Below are positions 8,297 to 17,217 of a DNA stretch of 64,000 nucleotides, one piece after another. Below the pieces are notes generated by a model that did no database searches, was not told the DNA's origin, and saw only the letters and a list, made by a program, of their open reading frames with translations. Numbering within the stretch: position 1 is the stretch's first letter; each line of letters opens with the position of its first letter. Position numbers and translations under genes: made by a program. This stretch comes from JBBROS01 sp038229135 (lineage in GTDB: Bacteria > Pseudomonadota > Alphaproteobacteria > Acetobacterales > Acetobacteraceae): NCBI GenBank assembly GCA_038229135.1, contig JBBROS010000001.1, forward strand, positions 1-64,000, read 5' to 3'.

Positions 8297-9097
8297 TCAG
8301 AACACCGGCAGCTCCGGCATCTTGTCCTTGAACCACTTCTCCCAAAGCGCTGCCAACTCGCCGTTGTTCTTGGTGAAGTACACGAACGTGTTCACCCAGC
8401 GGTGCAGGTTGTATTGGTCCGCCCGCATCGTGATGCCGTTCGGCTGCCGCAGCAGCACGAACTTCTTTTCGATCGGGGCCCCCGGGTTCGCCTTCATCAC
8501 CGCATCGAACGTGATCCCGGTTTCCGCCATGGCGTCCACCTGGCCCGTGAGCAGCGCCTGGTAGGTGCTCGGCGTGTCATCGAACCGCAGCATCCGCACC
8601 GCGCTGCCCAAGGATCCGGTCAGAATCACATCCTGCACCGTCCCACGCGGCACGCCCACGCGCAGCCCCTTCAGGTCGTCGATCTTCGTGATCTCCTTGC
8701 CCTTCGGCCCGTACACCGTGTTCTCGATGGCGCTGTAGGGAATGCTGAACAGCACCGTCTTGGCCCGCTCGGGCGTGATGCCGAATGTCGCCACGATCAG
8801 GTCCACCTTGCCCGTGACGAGGAAGGGGATCCGGTTCGAGGCCGTCACCTGCACCAGGTTCGGCTTCACGCCCAGATACTTGGCCAGCAGCTTGGCCACC
8901 TCGATGTCGTACCCGTCCGGCTCCTGCTGCGCATTCAGCAGTCCGTAGGGCGGCAAGTCGATCAGCACGCCGATGTTGATCGTGCCGCGCTTGATGATCT
9001 CGTCGACCGTCTGCGCATGCACCGCACGCCCCATCAGCGCGCCCGCAGCCAGCGCGGCCAAACCTAGCAGCAGGTATCGCAACCCACGAAGCACCAT
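8297..9097 (-). CDS. Polar amino-acid ABC transporter, periplasmic binding protein
   Basis: A 266-residue family 3 solute-binding protein. An N-terminal signal peptide (LRYLLLGLAALAAGALMG) probably ends after AVHA near residue 28. The family motif GYDIEVAKLLAKYLG and a DLIVATFGITPERA segment are present. The ATG at 9097 is preceded by AGGGGAG at correct spacing, so the upstream in-frame start at 9133 was not used. It is followed upstream (in transcription order) by two permease genes, so it should deliver a polar amino acid or similar compound to them. Confidence 0.9.
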   Translation of the reverse strand: MVLRGLRYLLLGLAALAAGALMGRAVHAQTVDEIIKRGTINIGVLIDLPPYGLLNAQQEPDGYDIEVAKLLAKYLGVKPNLVQVTASNRIPFLVTGKVDLIVATFGITPERAKTVLFSIPYSAIENTVYGPKGKEITKIDDLKGLRVGVPRGTVQDVILTGSLGSAVRMLRFDDTPSTYQALLTGQVDAMAETGITFDAVMKANPGAPIEKKFVLLRQPNGITMRADQYNLHRWVNTFVYFTKNNGELAALWEKWFKDKMPELPVF

Positions 9098-9110
9098 CGG
9101 TTCCACTCCC

Positions 9111-9764
9111 CTATCTCTGGTAGGCCGACCCAAGTCTCCGCTCGAGCCGCCGGCTCAACGCCGTTAGCGGATAGCAAAGCAGGAAGTAGAGGAGGGCGAC
9201 AGCCCCGAAGATGGTGAATGGCTGAAACGTCGCGTTGTTCAGCAACTGCCCGGCCCGCGTCAGCTCCACGAACCCGATCACAGCTGTCAGCGACGTGCTT
9301 TTCACGAGGTTGACCAGGAAACCCACCGTCGGCGCCGTCGCCAGCCGCAGCGCCTGGGGTGCGACCACCCGCAGCATCCGCGCGCCATACCCGAGCCCCA
9401 GCGCCCGCGCCGCCTCCACCTGGCCCGGCGCCACCGCCTGGATCGAGCCACGCCAGATCTCGCCCAGGAACGCCCCCGCATTCAGGCTCAGCCCCAGCAC
9501 GGCGCTGAACAGCGCACCCAACCCCAGCCCCAGCATGTCGCTGCCGAAGAACACGAGGAACAGCTGCAGCAGCAGCGGCGTGCCCTGGAACACCCGGATG
9601 TATCCGATGGCGAACCACCGCGCCCCCCGGTTCTCCGACACGCGCAGCATCGCGATCAGCAGCCCGATCAGCCCGCCGCCCAGGAACGCCAGCAACGAGA
9701 GCCCGACCGTCCAACGCGCGGCATACGGCAGAAACACGAAGTCGCCCCAGTTGAGCGACCTCAC
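9111..9764 (-). CDS. Polar amino-acid ABC transporter permease (second subunit)
   Basis: A 217-residue His/Glu/Gln-type permease. The motif FQGTPLLLQLFLVFF and the EAA loop EAARALGLGYGARMLRVVAPQAL are intact, with about five membrane helices. The GTG start at 9764 overlaps the stop of the upstream permease (GTGA), so the pair is translationally coupled and likely forms a heterodimeric channel with its neighbour. The gene ends just before the binding-protein gene. Confidence 0.9.
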   Translation of the reverse strand: MRSLNWGDFVFLPYAARWTVGLSLLAFLGGGLIGLLIAMLRVSENRGARWFAIGYIRVFQGTPLLLQLFLVFFGSDMLGLGLGALFSAVLGLSLNAGAFLGEIWRGSIQAVAPGQVEAARALGLGYGARMLRVVAPQALRLATAPTVGFLVNLVKSTSLTAVIGFVELTRAGQLLNNATFQPFTIFGAVALLYFLLCYPLTALSRRLERRLGSAYQR

Positions 9765-10432
9765 CGCCCCACCTTCCGCCCGAACGCGGCCCGCTCCACC
9801 CCGGAGAACACCGCCCCGAACAGCGTGCTCAGCGCAAAGTAGATCGCCATCGCGATGATGTACGCCTCGAAGCTGCGGAACGTCCGGCTCTGGATGTCCT
9901 GCGCCATCGCCGTCAGCTCCTCGACCGAGATGACGGACACGATCGACGAGTTCAGCATCAGCAGGATGAACTGGCTCCCCAGCGGCGGCACCACCGCCCG
10001 TAGCGCCTGCGGCAGCACCACCAGGCGGAAGCTTTGCAGCGGCCGTAACCCGAGCGCCCGCGCCGCCTCCGTCTGCCCGTGCCCGATGCTCTCGATCCCG
10101 GCCCGGATGATCTCGATCGTGTAGGCGCTGCCGTTCAGCACCATCGCGATCACGGCGCACAGCACCTCGTCGAGCCGGAGCCCGAGCGCCGGCAGGCCGA
10201 AGAAGATCATGAAGACCTGCACCAGGAACGGCGTGTTCCGTACCGCCTCGACGTATCCCGCCACGACGGCCCGCAGCCACGCCGGGCCGCTGGTCCGTGC
10301 CAGCGCGCCCAACACGGCCAAGACCAGGCTGAGCACCATCGCCACGGCCGAGATCTCGAGGGTCATTATGGTGCCGGCCAGCAACTGCTCGCGCGCGTCC
10401 CAGATCACCTCGAAGCGGAACGTGTAGCCCAC
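9761..10432 (-). CDS. Polar amino-acid ABC transporter permease (first subunit)
   Basis: A 223-residue permease of the same family, with the motif VRNTPFLVQVFMIFF and EAA loop EAARALGLRPLQSFRLVVLPQAL. The GTG at 10432 is chosen because AAGGGAG sits eight bases ahead of it, whereas an upstream TTG at 10459 would place that ribosome site inside the coding region. It is the first gene of the importer operon. No ATP-binding subunit is encoded next to it; the DNA immediately upstream is the A+T-rich island. Confidence 0.9.
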   Translation of the reverse strand: MGYTFRFEVIWDAREQLLAGTIMTLEISAVAMVLSLVLAVLGALARTSGPAWLRAVVAGYVEAVRNTPFLVQVFMIFFGLPALGLRLDEVLCAVIAMVLNGSAYTIEIIRAGIESIGHGQTEAARALGLRPLQSFRLVVLPQALRAVVPPLGSQFILLMLNSSIVSVISVEELTAMAQDIQSRTFRSFEAYIIAMAIYFALSTLFGAVFSGVERAAFGRKVGR

Positions 10433-10454
10433 GCTTTTCTCCCTTGGGTCCGGA

Positions 10455-11080
10455 AGCAATCATGCCAAACCTTTGGGAGGTTATTGAGGAGTCGCCACGT
10501 TGTCACCACGAACTTAGGACACAGCGGTCCTACCAACAACCTTACCTAACAAAAACGATTCCTATGTTAAATGACAAAGAGAGAAAGAAGAGCGTGTATT
10601 TAGCGCCCAACTGGATTTCATCAATGAGACTCTGGATCATGTTTTGTCTGCCACTCGGTGGTTGCGCGGGCACTATCCCAGTGAAGCAGGCTGAATTTGG
10701 TGCCTATCCAGTAGACTACAAAGAGAAGGTGATGAGATTCATCGGATACTTCCTCAAGGATGAAGATACCGCGCGTTTTAACTTCGAGTCTCCGGTCAAA
10801 ATTGTTCAGCAGCGAGGTCCTATCTATGGCGGTGGAGTTGAGTTTATCGGCTACGTTGTTCCTGTCTCCGTAAACGCTAAAAATGACTATGGCGGCTATA
10901 CAGGCTATAAGACTTGGATGTGCCTTATCAAGAACCAGAAGATTGAAAAATGCATGCAAAGAGATTATGAGAACGATCGATTTATCACAGCATTCAAGTA
11001 AGTACTTCCACTGAGACGAAGTGAAAGAGTTTAACGTGGCTTCTGCTGCGGGTTGACGTAGGTTAAAGACCGACAAATAA
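10455..11080. other. A+T-rich island of probable foreign origin
   Basis: Base composition drops sharply from the G+C-rich background to near balance, and codons such as AAA, AAT and TTT become common. The island lies between the amino-acid importer and gmk and contains one lipoprotein gene. A perfect inverted repeat TAGGAC/GTCCTA is at 10515-10532, and CTGAGAC (11011-11017) has its complement GTCTCAG at 11081-11087 over the end of gmk. No integrase or transposase is present. Confidence 0.75.
10624..11001 (+). CDS. Putative small lipoprotein on the A+T-rich island
   Basis: A 125-residue protein starting MRLWIMFCLPLGGCAG, which has a short hydrophobic segment ending in the lipobox LGGC, so it is likely lipid-anchored after cleavage before the cysteine. 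The rest (EFGAYPVDYKEKVMRFIGYF, then an SPVK element and a GGYTGYKTWMC stretch) resembles small proteobacterial lipoproteins of unknown function. Other in-frame starts exist at 10564 and 10444, none with a clear ribosome site; the 10564 start would give a longer basic leader. Codon use is unlike all neighbours, pointing to transfer. Confidence 0.65.
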   Translation: MRLWIMFCLPLGGCAGTIPVKQAEFGAYPVDYKEKVMRFIGYFLKDEDTARFNFESPVKIVQQRGPIYGGGVEFIGYVVPVSVNAKNDYGGYTGYKTWMCLIKNQKIEKCMQRDYENDRFITAFK

Positions 11081-11083
11081 GTC

Positions 11084-11740
11084 TCAGCTTGTCTCGGTGC
11101 CGGTCAAAGCGGAAACGAAGGCCGGCAGCCCCGGCAGCCGCGCCCGCGCCGTCCGCGCCGCATGCAGCACCGCGCGCACCTCTGCCACCGCCTGGTCCAG
11201 CGAGTCGTTCACCACCACGTGGTCGAACTCCGCCCAGTGGCTGATCTCGGCCCGCGCCGCGTCCATGCGACGCCCGATCTCGTCCGCCGTGTCCCCGGCG
11301 CGGCGCTGGAGCCGCCGCTCAAGCACGGCCAATGAGGGCGGCAGCAGGAACACGCCCACCGTGTCCTCCGGCAGCGCCGCGCGGACCTGGCGGTGGCCTT
11401 GCCAGTCGATGTCGAACGCGATGTCCCGCCCCGCCTCGAGCGCCGCCTGCACGGGCGCGCGGGGCGTGCCGTAGGAGCGTCCGAACACCGTCGCCCACTC
11501 CAGCATCTCGCCGCGCGCAACCAGGCCCTCGAACCCGGCCTGGTCCGTGAAATGGTAATCCACCCCGTCCCGCTCGCCCGGACGCGGCGCGCGCGTGGTG
11601 GCGCTCACGCTGAGCGACAGCTCCGCCTCGTCCTCCAACAGCCGCCGCAGAACCGTGCTTTTGCCCGCACCCGACGGCGCCGAGAGCACCAGGCACACGC
11701 CGCGCCGCCCGATCGCCGCACGGGGCGGATCACTCGACAT
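11084..11740 (-). CDS. gmk: Guanylate kinase
   Basis: A 218-residue enzyme converting GMP to GDP with ATP. The P-loop APSGAGKST is at residues 21-29; the GMP-binding region (VSATTRAPRPGERDGVDYHF) and WATVFGRSYGTP follow. It has normal length with a short N-terminal extension. Its start lies inside the end of yicC (11-base overlap), in a co-directional string mltG-yicC-gmk that is common in alphaproteobacteria. Confidence 0.95.
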   Translation of the reverse strand: MSSDPPRAAIGRRGVCLVLSAPSGAGKSTVLRRLLEDEAELSLSVSATTRAPRPGERDGVDYHFTDQAGFEGLVARGEMLEWATVFGRSYGTPRAPVQAALEAGRDIAFDIDWQGHRQVRAALPEDTVGVFLLPPSLAVLERRLQRRAGDTADEIGRRMDAARAEISHWAEFDHVVVNDSLDQAVAEVRAVLHAARTARARLPGLPAFVSALTGTETS

Positions 11741-12614
11741 TCTGCACCTGCTCGCGCACCTGCTCGAGCACCGCCTTCAGGGCGAGCCCCGTAGCCGTCA
11801 GCGCCACCGAGGCGGACTTGCTGCACAGCGTGTTCACCTCGCGCCCGAATTCCTGCACCAGGAAGTCGAACCGCCGCCCCACGCCCACGCCCTCGGCCAG
11901 CAGCGCCCGCGCGGCCGCCACGTGAGCATCGAGCCGGTCCAGCTCCTCCCGCACGTCCGACCGCGCCGCGAGCAGCGCCACCTCCTGCGCCACCCGCTCT
12001 GCCGACAGGCCGTTCATGTCGGCCAGCAGCCCCGCCACCGCATCCATCATCCGCGCCTGCTGCAGCCGCGGCTGGTCCGCCGCCTGCACCCGCGCCTCCG
12101 CACACAGCGCGGCCACATGGTCGATCTGCGCCACCAGCACCGCCCCGAGCCGGGCCCCCTCCCCCGCCCGCGCCGCCGCGAGCGAGGCCAGCGCCGCCGT
12201 GAACCCCGTCCGCACCGCCGCCACCGCCGCCTCCGGCAGCCCGGCCTCCTCCACGGGCGCCGCCTTCAGCGCGCCCGGCAACGCCAGCAGCAGCTCCGCC
12301 CGGGGCACCGGCGCACCCGGTATCCGCGCAGCGAGCTCGAGGGCGAGCCGCACGTAGTCGTCCAGCACCGCCGGGTCCGGCGCCGAGCGCACCCGGTCCT
12401 CGCGCTTGAGGCTCAGCGTGCCACCCACGTTGCCCCGCCGCAGCGTGTGCCCGGCCTCCTCGCGCAACCCGGGCTCCAGGGCCTCCAGCCCCGGCGAAAG
12501 CTTCAGCTTGAGGTCGAGCCCCCGCCCGTTCACGCTCCGCAGCTCCCAAACCCAGGCACAGCCGGCTACTTGCCCCTCGGCGCGGCCGAAACCGGTCATG
12601 CTCGAGAGGCTCAT
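11730..12614 (-). CDS. yicC: YicC family protein (putative endoribonuclease)
   Basis: A 294-residue protein starting MSLSSMTGFGRAEG, the diagnostic N-terminus of the family. The central RSVNGRGLDLKLKL motif and the C-terminal domain (RRFDFLVQEFGREVNTLCSKS) are present. E. coli YicC is known as an endoribonuclease involved in RNA turnover. Overlaps of 4 bases with mltG and 11 bases with gmk imply coupled translation. Confidence 0.93.
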   Translation of the reverse strand: MSLSSMTGFGRAEGQVAGCAWVWELRSVNGRGLDLKLKLSPGLEALEPGLREEAGHTLRRGNVGGTLSLKREDRVRSAPDPAVLDDYVRLALELAARIPGAPVPRAELLLALPGALKAAPVEEAGLPEAAVAAVRTGFTAALASLAAARAGEGARLGAVLVAQIDHVAALCAEARVQAADQPRLQQARMMDAVAGLLADMNGLSAERVAQEVALLAARSDVREELDRLDAHVAAARALLAEGVGVGRRFDFLVQEFGREVNTLCSKSASVALTATGLALKAVLEQVREQVQNVE

Positions 12615-13639
12615 GGCCTCGCTCCGGCCGGGGCGGGAGCCAAGGGGGGCGCCACGGGCGGCCCCTGCTGCATCCGGGCGCGCTGCCGCTCCATCTCGCG
12701 CCACCGCACCACGTTGCGTGCATGCTCCGGCTCGGTCCGGGCAAAGCTGTGCCCGCCCTGCCCATCCGCCACGAAGAACAGCTCGTCGCTCGGCCACGGC
12801 TGCGTCACCGCCTTCAGCGCCGCAAGCCCCGGGTTGCTGATCGGCCCCGGCGGCAGCCCGGCGATCCGATAAGTGTTGTACGGGTCGTCCCGGTCCAGCT
12901 CGGCCCGCGTGATCCCGTGGTCCAGCACCCCCAACCCTCCGCTCGCGCCATAGACCACCGTCGGATCCGATTGCAGCTTCATGCCCCGCCGCAGCCGGTT
13001 GAGGAACACCTGCGCCACCCGCGCCCGCTCCTCAGGCCGGCTCGTCTCCCGCTCCACGATGCTCGCCAGCACCAGCGCGTCCTGCGGCCCCGCGAGCGGC
13101 GACACATCCCCGGTGCGCCCCGCCCAGGCCCGCTCCAGCGCCCGGTCCATCGCCGCCTTGGCCCGCTCCACCACGCTCGCCCGCGTCGCCCCGCGCTCGA
13201 AGGCGTACGTGTCCGGCAGCAGCGAGCCCTCGTCCGGGATCGGCACCGGCCCATCGAGCGCCGGGGCCTTGTCGATCAGCGCCACGACCTGCGCCACCGT
13301 CAGCCCCTCCGGGATCGTCAGGCGATGCTGCACCGGCTTGCCGAACCGCAACACCAGCAGCACCTGGCGCAGGCTCGCCCGTGGCGGGAAGGCCAGCTCG
13401 CCCGCCCGGATCGGTCCCTGCCCACGCGTCAGCAGCGTGGCCAGCCGCATCGACGTGGGGTTGGACACCACGCCCTCGTCCGCGAGCAGCTGTGCCACCT
13501 GGTCGCCCGAGTTGCGCGGCACCATCACCGCGACCGTGTCGCGGAGCGGCCCCGGCTGGTCATAGACCCGCAGCCCCAGCCAGGCGCCTCCACCCAGCAG
13601 CACGATGAGGATCAGCACGACGGCACCCAGTCGGATCAC
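12611..13639 (-). CDS. mltG: Endolytic murein transglycosylase MltG
   Basis: A 342-residue YceG-type enzyme with one N-terminal membrane helix (residues 3-22) and a periplasmic catalytic domain. The catalytic glutamate lies in LASIVERETSRPEERARVA, followed by RRGMKLQSDPTVVYG and the NTYRIAGLPPGPISNPG motif. It cleaves nascent glycan strands and so sets their length. The GTG start has AGGG about nine bases upstream. A proline-rich tail follows the domain. It lies between fabF and yicC, a conserved position. Confidence 0.94.
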   Translation of the reverse strand: MIRLGAVVLILIVLLGGGAWLGLRVYDQPGPLRDTVAVMVPRNSGDQVAQLLADEGVVSNPTSMRLATLLTRGQGPIRAGELAFPPRASLRQVLLVLRFGKPVQHRLTIPEGLTVAQVVALIDKAPALDGPVPIPDEGSLLPDTYAFERGATRASVVERAKAAMDRALERAWAGRTGDVSPLAGPQDALVLASIVERETSRPEERARVAQVFLNRLRRGMKLQSDPTVVYGASGGLGVLDHGITRAELDRDDPYNTYRIAGLPPGPISNPGLAALKAVTQPWPSDELFFVADGQGGHSFARTEPEHARNVVRWREMERQRARMQQGPPVAPPLAPAPAGARP

Positions 13640-13686
13640 GTCCGCACCCTACAGACCGGCCCCGCCCTGGACCAAGACAGCCTTGG

Positions 13687-14949
13687 TCAGGCTGCTCGCC
13701 GGAACAGGATGCTCGCATTCGTGCCGCCGAACCCGAAGCTGTTCGACAGCGCGATGTCCACCCGGCGCTCCTGTGCGGCGAGCGGCACGCGGTCGATCAC
13801 GCTCTCCCGGCTCGGATGCTCGAGGTTGAGCGTGGGCGGCACCACCCCGTCCCGGATGGCGAGCAGCGAGAAGATCGACTCCACCGCGCCCGCAGCCCCC
13901 AGCAGGTGCCCGGTCGCCGACTTCGTGCTCGACATCGCGACGGTCTTCGCATCATCCCCGAAGAACCTCTCCACCGCTTGCAGCTCGAGATCGTCGCCCA
14001 ACGGCGTGCTGGTGCCGTGCGCGTTGATGTACTGCACGTCCGAAGGCTGCAGCCCGCCATTCTTGAACGCGGCCTTCATGGCGCGATAGGCGCCCTCGTG
14101 CCCCTCGGCCGGTGCGGTAATGTGGTGCGCGTCCCCGGACATGCCGTAGCCGCACACCTCGCCGTAGATCTTGGCCCCGCGCGCCTTCGCGTGCTCGAGC
14201 TCCTCCAGCACGACCACGCCCGCGCCCTCGCCCATCACGAACCCGTCCCGGTCCTTGTCCCAGGGCCGCGAGCCAGCGGTCGGGGTGTCGTTGAAGGCCG
14301 TGCTCAGCGCCCGGCTCGCGCAGAAGCCGGCCATGCCGAGTTCGTTCACGGCCCCCTCTGCGCCCCCGGCCACCATCACGTCCGCGTCGCCCCACATGAT
14401 GAGCCGCGCCGCGTCCCCGATGGCATGCACGCCCGTGGCGCAGGCCGTGACCGCCGAGTGGTTCGGCCCCTTGAAGCCGAACCGGATCGAAACGTGCCCG
14501 GATGCTAGGTTGATCAGCGCCGACGGGATGAAGAACGGGCTCAGCCGCCGCGCACGGCCCTGGAAGACCATGACGGACGCCTCGTAGATGGTGCCCAGCC
14601 CGCCGATGCCGGAGCCGATCATGACGCCCGTGGCGCACTTGTCGTCCTCGGTATGCGGCACCCAGCCGCTATCCTCCACAGCCTCCGCCGCGGCCACCAC
14701 GGCCAGGTGGATGAAGCGGTCCATCTTCTTCATGTCCTTGACCGCGACCCACTCGGCCATGTCGAGCCCGCCCTCGGCGCGGGTCCCGGGAGGCACCTGG
14801 CCCGCGATCTTGGACGTCAGCTCGCTGGTGTCGAAGGACTGGATGGCCGCGATCCCGCTCTCGCCGGCGATCAGCCGCTTCCACACGTGCTCCACGCCCA
14901 CGCCCAGGGGGCAGGCGATCCCCATCCCGGTCACGACGACTCGGCGCAT
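13687..14949 (-). CDS. fabF: Beta-ketoacyl-ACP synthase II
   Basis: A 420-residue condensing enzyme of fatty-acid elongation. The catalytic triad is complete: Cys170 in TACATGVHAIG, His311 in NAHGTSTPLGD and His348 in SATGHLLGAAGAVE. The ATG at 14949 has GGAGGG six bases upstream and is preferred to a TTG six bases earlier. acpP lies 30 bases upstream and mltG follows, so it belongs to the fab operon. Confidence 0.96.
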   Translation of the reverse strand: MRRVVVTGMGIACPLGVGVEHVWKRLIAGESGIAAIQSFDTSELTSKIAGQVPPGTRAEGGLDMAEWVAVKDMKKMDRFIHLAVVAAAEAVEDSGWVPHTEDDKCATGVMIGSGIGGLGTIYEASVMVFQGRARRLSPFFIPSALINLASGHVSIRFGFKGPNHSAVTACATGVHAIGDAARLIMWGDADVMVAGGAEGAVNELGMAGFCASRALSTAFNDTPTAGSRPWDKDRDGFVMGEGAGVVVLEELEHAKARGAKIYGEVCGYGMSGDAHHITAPAEGHEGAYRAMKAAFKNGGLQPSDVQYINAHGTSTPLGDDLELQAVERFFGDDAKTVAMSSTKSATGHLLGAAGAVESIFSLLAIRDGVVPPTLNLEHPSRESVIDRVPLAAQERRVDIALSNSFGFGGTNASILFRRAA

Positions 14950-14979
14950 CCCCAACCCTCCGGCGTTCGCGCGTGGGCC

Positions 14980-15219
14980 TTATTCGGCCTTCTGCTTCTC
15001 GATGAAGTCGATCGCGTCCTTCACGGTGCTGATCTTCTCGGCCGCATCCTCGGGGATCTCGACGCTGAACGCCTCCTCGAACGCCATCACCAGCTCGACC
15101 GTGTCGAGGCTGTCGGCGCCCAGGTCGTCGATGAACGACGCCTCCGGGGTCACCTTGCTCTCCTCGACGCCCAGGTGCTCGACCACGATCTTCTTAACCT
15201 TGTCGGCGACTTCGCTCAT
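14980..15219 (-). CDS. acpP: Acyl carrier protein
   Basis: A 79-residue acidic protein. The phosphopantetheine attachment serine is Ser37 in DLGADSLDTVELVM, and the length and charge are typical of the fatty-acid synthase ACP. It sits between fabG and fabF. A hairpin lies in the 119-base gap before it, so its transcription may be partly separate from fabG, as is common for this highly expressed gene. Confidence 0.97.
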   Translation of the reverse strand: MSEVADKVKKIVVEHLGVEESKVTPEASFIDDLGADSLDTVELVMAFEEAFSVEIPEDAAEKISTVKDAIDFIEKQKAE

Positions 15220-15241
15220 CTTGTCCTCGATTGCCTAGTTG

Positions 15242-15259
15242 GTCCGCGACCCTGCGGAC
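15242..15259. terminator. Hairpin between fabG and acpP
   Basis: GTCCGC and GCGGAC form a perfect 6-base stem around GACCCT, 23 bases before the acpP start. It may attenuate read-through from fabG or be part of an acpP leader. No U-run is present. Confidence 0.35.
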
Positions 15260-15338
15260 GGGGGTGCCGCTGGACGGAAGCGGGGCGCATACCATGATTG
15301 AAGCGGGCTCGCCAACCGGCACGCCGGCCATGCCTGGT

Positions 15339-16076
15339 TCACGGCATCGCCATGCCGCCATTCACGTGCAACGTGGTGCCCGTCACCCAGCCCGCCTCGT
15401 CGGATGCGAGCCACGCGACAGCACTCGCCACGTCATCCGGCTGCCCCATCCGCCCGAGCGGGATCGCGCCCACCAGCCGCGCCCGCTGCTCGTCGTTCAG
15501 CGCGTCCGTCATCGCCGTCTCGATGAACCCCGGCGCCACCACGTTCACCGTGATCCCGCGGCTGCCCACCTCGGCCGCCAGCGCCTTGCTCATGCCCACG
15601 AGCCCCGCCTTCGCGGCCGCATAGTTCGCCTGCCCCGGGTTGCCCGTTGTGCCCACCACGCTGCCGATGCCGATGATCCGCCCGGCCCGGCGCCGCAGCA
15701 TGCCCCGCAGCGCTGCCCGCGCGAGGCGGAACGGCGCGGACAGGTCAACGTCCAGCACCGTCGCCCAATCCTCGTCCTTCATCCGCAGCGCCAGCCCATC
15801 CCGCGTCAGCCCGGCGTTGTTCACCAGCACGTGCAGCGGGCCCGCCGCCGCCTCGGCCGCGGCGATCAGCGCGTCCGCCGCCCCCGCCTCGCGCAGGTCG
15901 GCCGCCGCCACATGCGCCCGCTCGCCCAACTCGGCCCGCAGCGCCTCCAGCGCGTCCACGCGGGTGCCGCTCAGCACCACGGCGGCCCCCTGCGCGTGGA
16001 GCGCCGCCGCGATGGCCCGCCCGATGCCGCCCGACGCGCCCGTGACCAGCGCCGCCTTGCCCTCAAGCCTGAACAT
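15339..16076 (-). CDS. fabG: 3-oxoacyl-ACP reductase
   Basis: A 245-residue short-chain dehydrogenase that reduces 3-oxoacyl-ACP with NADPH. The cofactor motif TGASGGIG is at 12-19, NNAG near 86-89, and the catalytic residues are Ser139, Tyr152 and Lys156 (NYAAAKAG). The end HVNGGMAMP is typical. It is four bases after the fabD stop and part of the fab operon. Confidence 0.95.
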   Translation of the reverse strand: MFRLEGKAALVTGASGGIGRAIAAALHAQGAAVVLSGTRVDALEALRAELGERAHVAAADLREAGAADALIAAAEAAAGPLHVLVNNAGLTRDGLALRMKDEDWATVLDVDLSAPFRLARAALRGMLRRRAGRIIGIGSVVGTTGNPGQANYAAAKAGLVGMSKALAAEVGSRGITVNVVAPGFIETAMTDALNDEQRARLVGAIPLGRMGQPDDVASAVAWLASDEAGWVTGTTLHVNGGMAMP

Positions 16077-16080
16077 CGCC

Positions 16081-17052
16081 CTACAACCCCTTCAGCACCG
16101 TCTCGATCTCGGAAGGCGTCGCCGCAGCCATGGCCTGCGCATCCGGCACGATCCGCCGCACCAGCCCGCTCAGCACCTTGCCCGAGCCCAACTCCACGAA
16201 GCTGTCCACGCCCATCGCAACGGCCGTGAGCACGCATTCACGCCACCGCACCGTGCCGGTCACCTGGCGCACCAGCAGTTCCCGGATCTCGTCCGGCTCG
16301 CTCGCCCGCTCGGCGCTCACGTTGGCCACCACGGGCACGGTCGGCGACCGCAGATCGGCCTCGCCCAGCGCGTCCCGCATCGCATCCGCCGCCGGCGCCA
16401 TCAGCGCGCAATGGAAGGGTGCTGACACGGGTAGCAGCATCGCCCGCCGCACGCCGCGCTCCTTGGCCAGCGCCACCGCCCGCTCCACGGCCTCCCGCGC
16501 ACCGCTGATCACCACCTGGCCGCCGCCATTGTCGTTGGCGGCTTCCACCACCTGGTGCTCTTCCCGTCCATCCTCGTGGCGCAGCACCGCTGCATCGGCG
16601 CAGATGGCCCGCGCCAGCTCCAGCTCCACGCCCAGCAGCGCCGCCATGGCCCCCTCGCCCGCCGGGACCGCCTTCTGCATGGCGGCCCCCCGCAGCCGCA
16701 GCAGCCGCGCGGCCTCGGACAGGCTGAGCGCGCCCGCCGCCGCCAACGCGCTGTATTCGCCCAGGCTATGCCCGGCCACCAGCACCGCCTTGTCCTCGAG
16801 CTTGAACCCGCCCTCGCTTTCCAACACCCGCAACACGGCCAACGACATCGCCATCAGCGCCGGTTGCGTGTTCTCCGTCAGCGTCAGCTCCTCGCCCGGC
16901 CCCTCGAACATCAGCTTGCTCAGCTTCTGCTTGAGCACCTCGTCCACCTCGCCGAACACCTCGCGCGCCGGGGCGAACGCGGCAGCCAGGTCCCGCCCCA
17001 TGCCGACCGATTGGCTGCCCTGGCCGGGGAAGATGAATGCGTGCACGGGCAT
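16081..17052 (-). CDS. fabD: Malonyl-CoA:ACP transacylase
   Basis: A 323-residue acyltransferase loading malonyl onto ACP. The N-terminal FIFPGQGSQSVGMG motif and nucleophile Ser96 in GHSLGEYSALAAAG are present; the partner histidine is in SAPFHCALM. It is the first gene of the leftward fab operon and diverges from the amidotransferase gene, with about 165 bases between them for promoters. Confidence 0.96.
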   Translation of the reverse strand: MPVHAFIFPGQGSQSVGMGRDLAAAFAPAREVFGEVDEVLKQKLSKLMFEGPGEELTLTENTQPALMAMSLAVLRVLESEGGFKLEDKAVLVAGHSLGEYSALAAAGALSLSEAARLLRLRGAAMQKAVPAGEGAMAALLGVELELARAICADAAVLRHEDGREEHQVVEAANDNGGGQVVISGAREAVERAVALAKERGVRRAMLLPVSAPFHCALMAPAADAMRDALGEADLRSPTVPVVANVSAERASEPDEIRELLVRQVTGTVRWRECVLTAVAMGVDSFVELGSGKVLSGLVRRIVPDAQAMAAATPSEIETVLKGL

Positions 17053-17217
17053 GAAGGCGGCTGTCCTGGTCTGTCGCGCCAGGGGTGGCGCGTGCGGCGC
17101 GCTAATGGCGCCCGGCTGCCCCAGGTGTCAATCATGCGCCGCAGTGACGACTTTCCTTGTCCGGACACTGCGCCGGCTGTAACACCTGCGTCATATCGAC
17201 CTTCGAGGTGCCAGCCG

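Noticed and set aside
9765..10463. Possible single 450-residue fused permease on the minus strand
   Set aside because: The upstream part of that frame is Arg/Gly-rich shadow; the real upstream permease is in another frame, and a GTG start at 9764 overlaps its stop.
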